Assembly (NCBI GenBank): GCA_031274845.1
Contig: JAISPN010000032.1
Location: 1 to 5,824, forward strand
Length of the DNA: 5,824 nt
Direction: 5' to 3'
DNA from: Acidobacteriaceae bacterium
GTDB taxonomy: Bacteria > Acidobacteriota > Vicinamibacteria > Vicinamibacterales > CAVVIG01
Shown: in pieces, positions 1 through 5,824 of the stretch
Layout of the letters: every line of letters begins with the position of its first letter
Numbering within the stretch: position 1 is the first letter of the stretch
Position numbers and translations under genes: made by a program
The notes under the pieces: model-generated
Seen by the model: the letters and a program-made list of their open reading frames with translations, nothing else
Told to the model about the DNA's origin: nothing
Database searches by the model: none

Positions 1-2
1 AG

Positions 3-719
<717 letters not shown>

Positions 720-726
720 TCGATAC

Positions 727-787
727 AGGCAGCGAACCTCTCATGAGGTTTGTTGATAGTCAGGCGGTTGGCGATCGATCGCTGCCT
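727..787. repeat. Nested inverted repeats in the convergent intergenic gap; possible termination region
   Basis: Two arms, AGGCAGCGA at 727-735 and TCGCTGCCT at 779-787, are perfect 9-bp reverse complements 43 nt apart. Between them lies a second hairpin, ACCTC (736-740), loop TCAT, GAGGT (745-749). If the outer arm is left unpaired, the inner stem can extend to ten pairs (731-740 with 745-754) using G-U pairs. A 12-bp palindrome, GCGATCGATCGC (771-782), overlaps the right arm. The site sits 8 bases after the ettA stop and 8 bases beyond the stop of the opposing 92-aa gene, where a bidirectional terminator would be expected. No T-run follows the stems on either strand, so it is not a canonical intrinsic terminator. 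The repeats are read directly; the terminator role is inference. Confidence 0.4.
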
Positions 788-794
788 CAATCAT

Positions 795-1073
795 CTACCA
801 GTGGAGTAGATAGACAGGGGCGAGCGCTGCCAGCGCCGCTACGATCTGTAACCCAAAAACTGGCAGCGCCTGTCTTGGTGTGCGCCCAACCCATTTGATG
901 CCGAAGAACACGACGATGGGCGCCTGACCGGCCATCAAGAGTTGCCAGATGTGGGCCGCAGCGCCTTCGTCGGTCTGCGGCGCGGTGCCATGAAAAGTGA
1001 TGAAGAGAGCAACGGTGGCGAGCGCGGCCAGCGACATGACAACGGGGAGAAACGCGCTTGGATGCTTCAGCAT
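795..1073 (-). CDS. Small three-helix membrane protein, function unknown
   Basis: This is a 92-aa protein of unknown function. Three hydrophobic segments are visible at about residues 7-27 (FLPVVMSLAALATVALFITF region), 45-61 (LLMAGQAPIVVFFGIKW) and 70-91. An acidic loop, PQTDEG, lies between the first two and a basic loop, GRTPRQ, between the last two. The basic loop suggests that segments 2 and 3 are joined on the cytoplasmic side. I recall similar short proteins with a DEG.AAHIWQLLMAGQ core as conserved hypotheticals, but I know of no assigned role. The ATG at 1073-1071 is the only ordinary start after an in-frame TGA at 1112-1110, and no clear Shine-Dalgarno precedes it. That TGA is the stop of the upstream DUF2007 gene, 36 nt away, so both genes share a frame and translation may depend on coupling. 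It is the last gene of the operon, with stop TAG at 797-795. Reality of the gene is fairly sure; function is not. Confidence 0.8.
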   Translation of the reverse strand: MLKHPSAFLPVVMSLAALATVALFITFHGTAPQTDEGAAAHIWQLLMAGQAPIVVFFGIKWVGRTPRQALPVFGLQIVAALAALAPVYLLHW

Positions 1074-1109
1074 TGCTGGCGTGTCAGGCAGTGTTGATGT
1101 GGCGTCTTT

Positions 1110-1328
1110 TCACCGTTGTTCCGGGGCGGGGTTGAGGATTTCAGTCGCGTCGTTGGCGTCTGCTTCGTCCACGAGCAGGCGGACGCCTTGTGGCATCCAC
1201 ATGCTCGGGCGCATACCGCCGGCGTCGTCGGCGCTGATGAAGGATTGGATGCCGGCCGCGGCGAGCGCGCTACTGGCAAGGTCTGCGTCGATGTGATTAG
1301 TGAATGTGCGAATCACGATCTGCGCCAC
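1110..1328 (-). CDS. DUF2007-family small protein (putative signal-transducing protein)
   Basis: This is a 72-aa soluble protein that matches the DUF2007 pattern. It has a first strand (IVIRTFTNHIDA, residues 4-15) with the Asn/Ile/Asp-Ala positions typical of the family, a helix (DLASSALAAAGI, 16-27), then FISADDAGGMRPSMW (30-44) and a final strand and helix (GVRLLVDEADANDATEIL, 48-65). The fold is thought to be ferredoxin-like. The family has been called 'signal-transducing' and is sometimes linked to PII-like folds, but no ligand or reaction is established. There is no signal peptide or membrane segment. The start is GTG at 1328-1326, chosen because a perfect AGGAGG lies five bases upstream. 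It follows the UDP-xylose synthase stop by 23 nt and precedes the 92-aa membrane protein gene by 36 nt in the same frame. Whether it acts in polysaccharide synthesis or is only carried in the transcript cannot be told from sequence. Confidence 0.85.
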   Translation of the reverse strand: MAQIVIRTFTNHIDADLASSALAAAGIQSFISADDAGGMRPSMWMPQGVRLLVDEADANDATEILNPAPEQR

Positions 1329-1333
1329 GGCAT

Positions 1334-1339
1334 CCTCCT
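1334..1339 (-). promoter_or_regulatory. Strong ribosome binding site (AGGAGG) for the DUF2007 gene
   Basis: AGGAGG, read on the minus strand, lies five bases (ATGCC) upstream of the GTG start at 1328-1326. This decides the start. The ATG inside the spacer (1333-1331) touches the AGGAGG directly, which leaves no room for initiation, and it opens only a six-codon frame ending in TGA. The motif stands out because the other five operon genes either start at overlaps or lack a clear Shine-Dalgarno, so this small protein may be translated more strongly or independently. Confidence 0.85.
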
Positions 1340-1351
1340 CTTACGGATAGG

Positions 1352-2284
1352 TCAGATCTTCGTCCGGAAATACTCGATCGTCTGGATGAGCCCTTCTTCG
1401 AGTTGCACTTTCGGTTCGAAGCCGAGCAGCGTGCGCGCGCGGGTGATGTCGGGTTTGCGCACCTTGGGGTCGTCGGTCGGGAGCGGACGGTAGACGACCT
1501 TGCTCTTCGAGCCGGTCATCGCGATGATCGTCTCGGCAATCTCCTTGATCGTCAGCTCGCGCGGGTTGCCGATGTTGATGGGATCGTTTTCCTTCGACAA
1601 CATCAGCCGGATGATGCCGTCCACGAGATCCGAGATGTAAGTGAAGCTGCGCGTCTGCGAGCCGTCGCCGAAGACGGTGACGTCCTCGTTGCGGAGCGCT
1701 TGCGACATGAAGGCGGGGACGGCACGGCCGTCGTTCAGCCGCATTCTCGGCCCGTACGTGTTGAAGATGCGGACGATCTTCGTGTCCACCCCGTGATAGC
1801 GGTGGTACGCCATCGTCATCGCTTCGGCGAATCGCTTGGCTTCGTCGTACACGCCGCGCGGACCAACCGGGTTGACGTTGCCCCAGTAACTTTCTTTCTG
1901 TGGGTGCTCCAGCGGATCGCCGTAGACCTCCGACGTGGAGGCGAGGACGAAGGTTGCTTTCTTCGCCTTGGCCAGACCAAGCGCCTTGTGCGTGCCGAGC
2001 GCGCCGACCTTGAGCGTGGGGATCGGCAGCTCGAGGTAGTCGATCGGGCTTGCCGGGCTGGCCCAGTGGAGCACGTAGTCGACCGGACCTTCGATGTAGA
2101 TGTAGTTGGTGACGTCGTGCTTGATGAAGGTGAAGTCGCGGTTGACGAGGTGCGCGAGGTTGGCCGTGTCCCCCGTGAGCAGGTTGTCGATGCCGATGAC
2201 TTCGTAATCGCGGTCGAGGAGTGTTTCGGAGAGGTGCGATCCGATGAATCCTGCCGCTCCGGTGATGACGACGCGTTTTTTCAT
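1352..2284 (-). CDS. uxs: UDP-glucuronate decarboxylase (UDP-xylose synthase), NAD-dependent extended SDR
   Basis: This enzyme uses bound NAD+ to oxidise and decarboxylate UDP-glucuronate to UDP-xylose, a donor for surface polysaccharides (EC 4.1.1.35). The 310-aa length is complete for a bacterial soluble form. The N-terminal Rossmann motif GAAGFIG is at residues 9-15. The UDP-xylose synthase hallmark [20 protein letters not shown] is at 73-92, STSEVYGDP at 116-124 carries the active-site Ser/Thr and Glu 119, and YWGNVNP at 133-139 is followed by the YxxxK pair Tyr 146 and Lys 150 (YDEAK). [10 protein letters not shown] at 271-280 is the C-terminal sugar-nucleotide region of the family. The HWASPASP and YWGNVNP blocks separate it from dTDP-glucose 4,6-dehydratase and UDP-glucose 4-epimerase. 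It starts at ATG 2284-2282, 10 nt after the phosphoglycosyltransferase stop, without a clear Shine-Dalgarno, so coupling is likely. No UDP-glucose dehydrogenase to make its substrate is in view. Confidence 0.93.
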   Translation of the reverse strand: MKKRVVITGAAGFIGSHLSETLLDRDYEVIGIDNLLTGDTANLAHLVNRDFTFIKHDVTNYIYIEGPVDYVLHWASPASPIDYLELPIPTLKVGALGTHKALGLAKAKKATFVLASTSEVYGDPLEHPQKESYWGNVNPVGPRGVYDEAKRFAEAMTMAYHRYHGVDTKIVRIFNTYGPRMRLNDGRAVPAFMSQALRNEDVTVFGDGSQTRSFTYISDLVDGIIRLMLSKENDPINIGNPRELTIKEIAETIIAMTGSKSKVVYRPLPTDDPKVRKPDITRARTLLGFEPKVQLEEGLIQTIEYFRTKI

Positions 2285-2294
2285 GCTGAGTCCG

Positions 2295-3731
2295 TCAGTA
2301 AGCGTGCTTGTGGAAGAAGCCTTTGAGGAGCGTGAGCCAGATGATCTTCAAGTCGAGGCGCACGGACCAGTTCTCGATGTAATAGAGGTCGTACTCGATG
2401 CGCTTCTCGAGCGGCGTGTTGCCTCGCCAGCCGTTGACTTGCGCCCAGCCGGTGAGACCGGCCTTCACCTTGTGCCGCAGCATGTACTGCGGAATCTTGT
2501 GTTTGAACTGCTCGACGAAGTGCGGCCGCTCGGGACGTGGACCAACAATCGACATATCGCCGCGCAGGACGTTCCAGAGTTGCGGCAGCTCGTCGATGTT
2601 GGCCTTCCGGAGAAAGCGGCCAAGCGGCGTGACGCGCGGGTCGTCTTCGACCGCCCACACCGGGCCGGTCTCGCGTTCGGCATCGTCGAACATCGAGCGG
2701 AACTTGACGATCGTGAACGATTTGCCGTCGAGCCCCATGCGCTCCTGCTGGAAGAGGACGGGGCCTTTCGACGTGATCTTGATGAGCGCGGCAACAATGG
2801 CGAGCGGCAGCGCCAGCACCAACAGGCCGGCGGCCGACAGGCCGATGTCGATCGTGCGCTTCACCAGACTGTTGAAGCCTTGCAGCGGGATGTCGTTGAT
2901 GTTGATGACCGGCACGCCGTCGAGGTCTTCGAGACGGGCGCGGAGCGCGATCACCTGCAACAGATCGGGGACCACCTTGACGTCGACCATCACGCGGCTG
3001 GTGCTGTCGAGCAGTTCCAGCATCCGCAGGTGTTGCTCCGGCGGCAGCGCGACGTATAAGTGATCGATCCCTTCTCGGCCGATGATTTCAGCGCCTTCGC
3101 TGAGCGTGCCAAGGAGCGGCAGGCCGCGGTAGCCGAGATGATCGCCGGCGGCGCGATCGTCGACGAAGCCGACGATCTGATAGCCCAACTCGCGGTGTTC
3201 CAGAATCTTGTCGGCGACCAGACGTCCCAGATCGCCCGAGCCGGCAATCAGGATGCGTTTTTGTCCGATCCCCATGCGCCAGCGGCGTTCGAGCACCTCG
3301 CGCATCAGCTCGCGCGACGCGAAGGTGAGCGTGATGTTCAAGACGAGGAAGATCGCCCAGACGATTTGCGAAATCTGGAAGGCGCCGACGAGCCGCGCGG
3401 AGCCGCTCGCGAAGTACGCCTGCACGTACAACGTTGCGATGATTCCGAACATCACCGCGAGGATGCTGCCGACAAACACGGCGAAGAAATCATCCACGCG
3501 CGAGCGTCCGCGCCGCAGCCGGTACAGTCCCTGAAGAAAGAACCCAACCGGCACGACGATGGCGATGAACGGCAGGATGTTGATGTACTGCCGGAGCGGC
3601 GGCAGGCCGCGCGTAATCGGAATCAGGCCGGTGTGAAAGCGCAGCGCATAGGCGGCTGTAAAGGCCGACATGCCGAGGAGCGCATCGGTGATGACGTGGA
3701 ACGTGACGAGGAGCCGGTTATGGCGAATCAT
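2295..3731 (-). CDS. Undecaprenyl-phosphate hexose-1-phosphate transferase (WcaJ-type polyprenyl glycosylphosphotransferase)
   Basis: This inner-membrane enzyme starts polysaccharide repeat-unit assembly by moving a hexose 1-phosphate, usually glucose or galactose, from a UDP-sugar to undecaprenyl phosphate. At 478 aa it has the full length and order of the WcaJ family. Four N-terminal membrane helices lie at about residues 11-30, 52-70, 84-106 and 117-137. A nucleotide-binding-like CoA_binding_3 domain follows, with GSGDLG at 164-169. A membrane-dipping hairpin helix lies at about 297-318, and the catalytic domain runs from about 320 to the end. Catalytic-domain landmarks are [11 protein letters not shown] (323-333), KFRSM (343-347), the Asp-Glu dyad 380-381 in [24 protein letters not shown] (391-403) and [14 protein letters not shown] (424-437). 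Its ATG overlaps the stop of the upstream GT4 gene by four bases (ATGA, 3731-3728), and UDP-xylose synthase follows 10 nt after its TGA. Glucose specificity is the commonest annotation but cannot be read from sequence. Confidence 0.94.
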   Translation of the reverse strand: MIRHNRLLVTFHVITDALLGMSAFTAAYALRFHTGLIPITRGLPPLRQYINILPFIAIVVPVGFFLQGLYRLRRGRSRVDDFFAVFVGSILAVMFGIIATLYVQAYFASGSARLVGAFQISQIVWAIFLVLNITLTFASRELMREVLERRWRMGIGQKRILIAGSGDLGRLVADKILEHRELGYQIVGFVDDRAAGDHLGYRGLPLLGTLSEGAEIIGREGIDHLYVALPPEQHLRMLELLDSTSRVMVDVKVVPDLLQVIALRARLEDLDGVPVININDIPLQGFNSLVKRTIDIGLSAAGLLVLALPLAIVAALIKITSKGPVLFQQERMGLDGKSFTIVKFRSMFDDAERETGPVWAVEDDPRVTPLGRFLRKANIDELPQLWNVLRGDMSIVGPRPERPHFVEQFKHKIPQYMLRHKVKAGLTGWAQVNGWRGNTPLEKRIEYDLYYIENWSVRLDLKIIWLTLLKGFFHKHAY

Positions 3732-4831
3732 GACCGGTGGCTCGCGGCGGCCGTCGCGCGAAGGGCCGTTTCGATTTCGTCGCCAAAGCGTTCGCGGCCG
3801 AAGCGCTCGGCGTGCGCGCGGATGGCGCGGCGATCGAATGAAGCGGTGAGGGTATCGGTGATGGCGGCGGCAAACGCGTCCACGCTCGGTTCATCGACCA
3901 GACGTCCAGTGACGCCGTCGATGACTGTTTCAACCGCGCCGCCTTTACCAAGGGCGACCACCGGTCGGCCGCAGGCTTGCGCCTCGAGCGGCACGATGCC
4001 GAAATCTTCCTCGCCCGGAAGGAGCACGACTGAGGCCGTGCGGTAGAGGGCCAAGATGTCGTCGTTCGAGCGGCGGCCGAGGAACGTGGTTCCAGCCGGC
4101 GCCTGACGCTGCAGCGACTCGCGCTCGGGTCCATCTCCGACAATGGTGAGCGGTACTCCAGCCTTGGCGCAGGCATGCATCGCGAGGTCTATCCGTTTGT
4201 AAGGGACGAGAGCCGATACCATGAACGCGAAGCCCCCCGCCCTCGTTTCGTCCGGTGTGAAGAATCCGGTGTCGACTGGCGGGTAAATCACCTCTGCCGG
4301 GCGATTATAGTATCGGTCGATCCTGCCCGCAACATAATGAGAAATAGCGACATAGCGGCTCGCGCGGTTTGCCGTGTCGCGATCCCACCTAGCCATCCGG
4401 TTCATGATCCGCCGCATGGTGGCGCGGCTGGCCCGGCCCAGCCGTTCAGGTCCGAAATAGGCGTCGAACTGATCCCACGCGTACCGCATGGGCGTCAGGC
4501 AATAGCAGAGGTGCGGCACGCCTACTGGCGTGATCACCGATTTCGCGCAGCAGTGGCTGACGCTGAGCACGGCGTCGAACCGATCAAACCGAAACTGTTC
4601 GATGGCCGCGGGGAAGAGCGGCAGGTAGTGCCGGTAGTAGCGCGCGACCAGCGGCATCCGCTGGATGAACGACGTGTGGATCGGCCGGCGTTCAATCGTC
4701 GGCGATACCGAGCCGGGGATGTGAACCAGCGTGAAAAGCTCGGCTTCCGGAAATCGCTCGCAGATGACTTCGAGCGCTTTCTCGCCGCCGCGCATGCCGG
4801 TGAGCCAGTCGTGAACGAGCGCGACACGCAC
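3728..4831 (-). CDS. GT4-family glycosyltransferase (WbaZ-like), GTG start overlapping upstream stop
   Basis: This is a 367-aa cytoplasmic GT-B enzyme that would add a sugar, plausibly mannose or another hexose, to the lipid-linked repeat unit using a nucleotide-sugar donor. The N-terminal half begins MRVALVHDWLTGMRGGEK (glycine loop and GGEK at 15-18). It continues with the WbaZ-like blocks TLVHIPGSV, HTSFIQRMPLVARYYRHYLP and CYCLTPMRYAWDQF. The C-terminal donor half has SALVPYKR (206-213), GDGPE (232-236) and the E-x7-E motif EDFGIVPLE (Glu 275 and Glu 283). The frame stays open upstream to 4885, but those 18 extra codons lie inside the preceding glycosyltransferase gene and precede the conserved start of the fold. 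The GTG at 4831-4829 shares its G with the upstream TAG and is the likely start. A GAGG lies 10 nt before it. Its TGA overlaps the next ATG. Donor and linkage are not predictable here. Confidence 0.9.
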   Translation of the reverse strand: MRVALVHDWLTGMRGGEKALEVICERFPEAELFTLVHIPGSVSPTIERRPIHTSFIQRMPLVARYYRHYLPLFPAAIEQFRFDRFDAVLSVSHCCAKSVITPVGVPHLCYCLTPMRYAWDQFDAYFGPERLGRASRATMRRIMNRMARWDRDTANRASRYVAISHYVAGRIDRYYNRPAEVIYPPVDTGFFTPDETRAGGFAFMVSALVPYKRIDLAMHACAKAGVPLTIVGDGPERESLQRQAPAGTTFLGRRSNDDILALYRTASVVLLPGEEDFGIVPLEAQACGRPVVALGKGGAVETVIDGVTGRLVDEPSVDAFAAAITDTLTASFDRRAIRAHAERFGRERFGDEIETALRATAAASHRS

Positions 4832-5824
4832 TACCGGGCGGCCTCGGTGTAGATCTCGTGCACGCGCTTCACGGAGGTTTCCCACGAGAACTGCCGGGCG
4901 CGCGCGAGCCCTTTTTGCTGGAGCGCGAGCCGGAGCGGTTCGTCGGTGAGCACCTGTTCGATGCCGTCGGCAATCGCCGTCGGATCGTAGGGATCGACGA
5001 GGACCGCCGCATCGCCGGCAACTTCGGGGAGTGACGACAGGTTCGAGGTCACGACCGGCGTCCCGCTGGCCATGGCCTCGAGCGGCGGGAGGCCGAACCC
5101 TTCGTACAGCGAGGGGAACACGAACACGGCGGCGAGGCGATACATCGCGGCGAGTGTGTCTTCGGGAACGTAGCCGAGGAACCGCACGTGCTGGTGGAGT
5201 TGATGGCGGTGCACGGCGCGGCGGAGCGCGGCGTACTTCGAGATGTCGTCGCCAATCATGACGAGCTTCAGGTTATCGAGGCCGCGCTTGCGCACCAGCG
5301 AGAAGGCTTCAATCGTGCGCTCGATGTTTTTGTGCGGCTTGACGTTGCCGGCATACAGGACGAACGCTTCCTGCAGTTGATAACGCTCGCGCACGCGTTC
5401 GATGTCCTCGGCGCGCATGTCGGCGGCAAAGCGTTCGTCGTACGAGTTGTAGATGACGTCGATCTTCTCCGCCGGCGTGTCGAAGAAACGGATGATGTCG
5501 CGCTTGGAGCTTTCCGACACCGTCATGATCCGCGTCGCCCGTCGCGCGGCCATCGCAATCGACCAGCGCGCGTAGTGCAGCGCGGCGCGGTTCGGCAGGT
5601 ACTGCGGAAACATCAGGTGGATGCAGTCGTGGATCGTGACGACAGAGGGGACCGTGACGAGCGGCGGCAATACGTAGTGTGGCGCGTGGAACAGCGAGAC
5701 CCGTTCGCGCTTGAGGGCAAGCGGAATGCGGAACTGCTCGGCAACCGAGTAGTTCCGTGCGCGTTCTGCCACCGGTCTGAAGTTGGGGCCGAGCGCGCGA
5801 ATGAGCTCGGCGTCCTGCGGCCGG
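4831..5824 (-). CDS. GT4-family glycosyltransferase (MtfB-like type), N-terminus cut by window edge
   Basis: The visible 330 residues form a retaining GT-B glycosyltransferase of family GT4, acting in the cytoplasm on the growing polysaccharide unit. The frame is open to the right edge, beginning [17 protein letters not shown]. Roughly the first 80 residues of a usual 370-420 aa protein are missing, so no start is given. Landmarks in visible numbering are [24 protein letters not shown] (from 65), [20 protein letters not shown] (about 157-166, donor side) and the E-x7-E motif EGFGLPPLE with Glu 241 and Glu 249, followed by ASGTPVV and [11 protein letters not shown]. The TIHD.IHL.FP and GN.KPHKN pattern fits the MtfB-like mannosyl- or rhamnosyltransferase group; that sugar guess is inference. 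It is the furthest-upstream operon gene visible. Its stop TAG (4833-4831) overlaps the next gene's GTG by one base. Confidence 0.92.
   Translation of the reverse strand, partial: RPQDAELIRALGPNFRPVAERARNYSVAEQFRIPLALKRERVSLFHAPHYVLPPLVTVPSVVTIHDCIHLMFPQYLPNRAALHYARWSIAMAARRATRIMTVSESSKRDIIRFFDTPAEKIDVIYNSYDERFAADMRAEDIERVRERYQLQEAFVLYAGNVKPHKNIERTIEAFSLVRKRGLDNLKLVMIGDDISKYAALRRAVHRHQLHQHVRFLGYVPEDTLAAMYRLAAVFVFPSLYEGFGLPPLEAMASGTPVVTSNLSSLPEVAGDAAVLVDPYDPTAIADGIEQVLTDEPLRLALQQKGLARARQFSWETSVKRVHEIYTEAAR

Noticed and set aside
793..810. Short hairpin ATCTAC/GTAGAT at the 3' end of the membrane-protein gene as a terminator
   Set aside because: The stem is only six pairs, AT-rich, spans the stop codon and has no T-run after it on the minus strand. 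It is too weak to call.
997..1493. Plus-strand frames of 99 and 125 aa opposite the small genes
   Set aside because: They overlap the DUF2007 and membrane-protein genes, have no clear domain, and the minus-strand DUF2007 frame has a perfect AGGAGG and a family pattern.
1304..2326. 340-aa open frame on the plus strand
   Set aside because: It lies opposite the UDP-xylose synthase gene, is rich in Arg, Asp, Val and Glu in the way of antisense frames in GC-rich DNA, and shows no recognisable domain. The opposite strand has full catalytic motifs.
2244..4046. Two successive plus-strand open frames (2244-3059 and 3060-4046)
   Set aside because: Both are antisense to the phosphoglycosyltransferase and the end of the GT4 gene, with low-complexity charged composition and no motifs. 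They are by-products of high third-position GC.
4175..4852. 225-aa plus-strand open frame
   Set aside because: It is antisense to the WbaZ-like glycosyltransferase, whose donor and acceptor motifs are intact. No domain is visible in the plus-strand product.
4832..4885. Upstream start [12 protein letters not shown] for the second glycosyltransferase
   Set aside because: It would overlap the preceding gene by about 55 bases and add Arg-rich sequence before the conserved first strand of the fold. The GTG at 4831 fits better.
5770..5772. GTG as start of the right-hand glycosyltransferase
   Set aside because: The frame continues upstream to the window edge with family-like sequence ([17 protein letters not shown]), so this GTG is an internal valine.

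Overview
This window is GC-rich bacterial chromosome, with mostly G or C at third codon positions. It holds the 3' end of a housekeeping gene (ettA, plus strand) facing, tail to tail, a compact six-gene minus-strand operon for cell-surface polysaccharide synthesis. The protein style (the DUF2007 protein with a SADDAGGMRP core, the small three-helix membrane protein, and the glycosyltransferase and UDP-xylose synthase types) reminds me of Acidobacteriota, perhaps the Vicinamibacteria. That is recall only and I hold it weakly.

Layout on the plus-strand scale: 3-719, C-terminal half of the ABC-F translation factor EttA, cut by the left edge. 720-794, a short convergent gap with nested inverted repeats, possibly a termination region. 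795-1073 (-), a 92-aa membrane protein of unknown function. 1110-1328 (-), a 72-aa DUF2007 protein with the only canonical Shine-Dalgarno sequence in the operon. 1352-2284 (-), UDP-glucuronate decarboxylase (UDP-xylose synthase). 2295-3731 (-), a polyprenyl-phosphate hexose-1-phosphate transferase of the WcaJ type. 3728-4831 (-), a GT4 glycosyltransferase. 4831-5824 (-), a second GT4 glycosyltransferase, cut by the right edge.

In transcription order (right to left) the operon reads GT4, GT4, initiating phosphoglycosyltransferase, UDP-xylose synthase, DUF2007 protein, membrane protein. The junctions are a 1-nt overlap, a 4-nt overlap, then gaps of 10, 23 and 36 nt, so co-transcription and translational coupling are likely. 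Functionally, the phosphoglycosyltransferase would put the first sugar phosphate on undecaprenyl phosphate, the two GT4 enzymes would add further sugars from nucleotide donors on the cytoplasmic face, and the decarboxylase would supply UDP-xylose (or a pentose derived from it). The flippase, polymerase, UDP-glucose dehydrogenase and export genes expected for a full pathway are not in this window and would lie to the right or elsewhere.

I did not find a convincing undescribed system. The points most worth a second look are the two small uncharacterised genes at the operon tail, which share a reading frame across one TGA, the nested repeats in the convergent gap, and an odd residue in a conserved motif of the second glycosyltransferase. 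There is no stretch over 300 bases without a gene, and I see no tRNA, rRNA, CRISPR array, insertion sequence or phage element.
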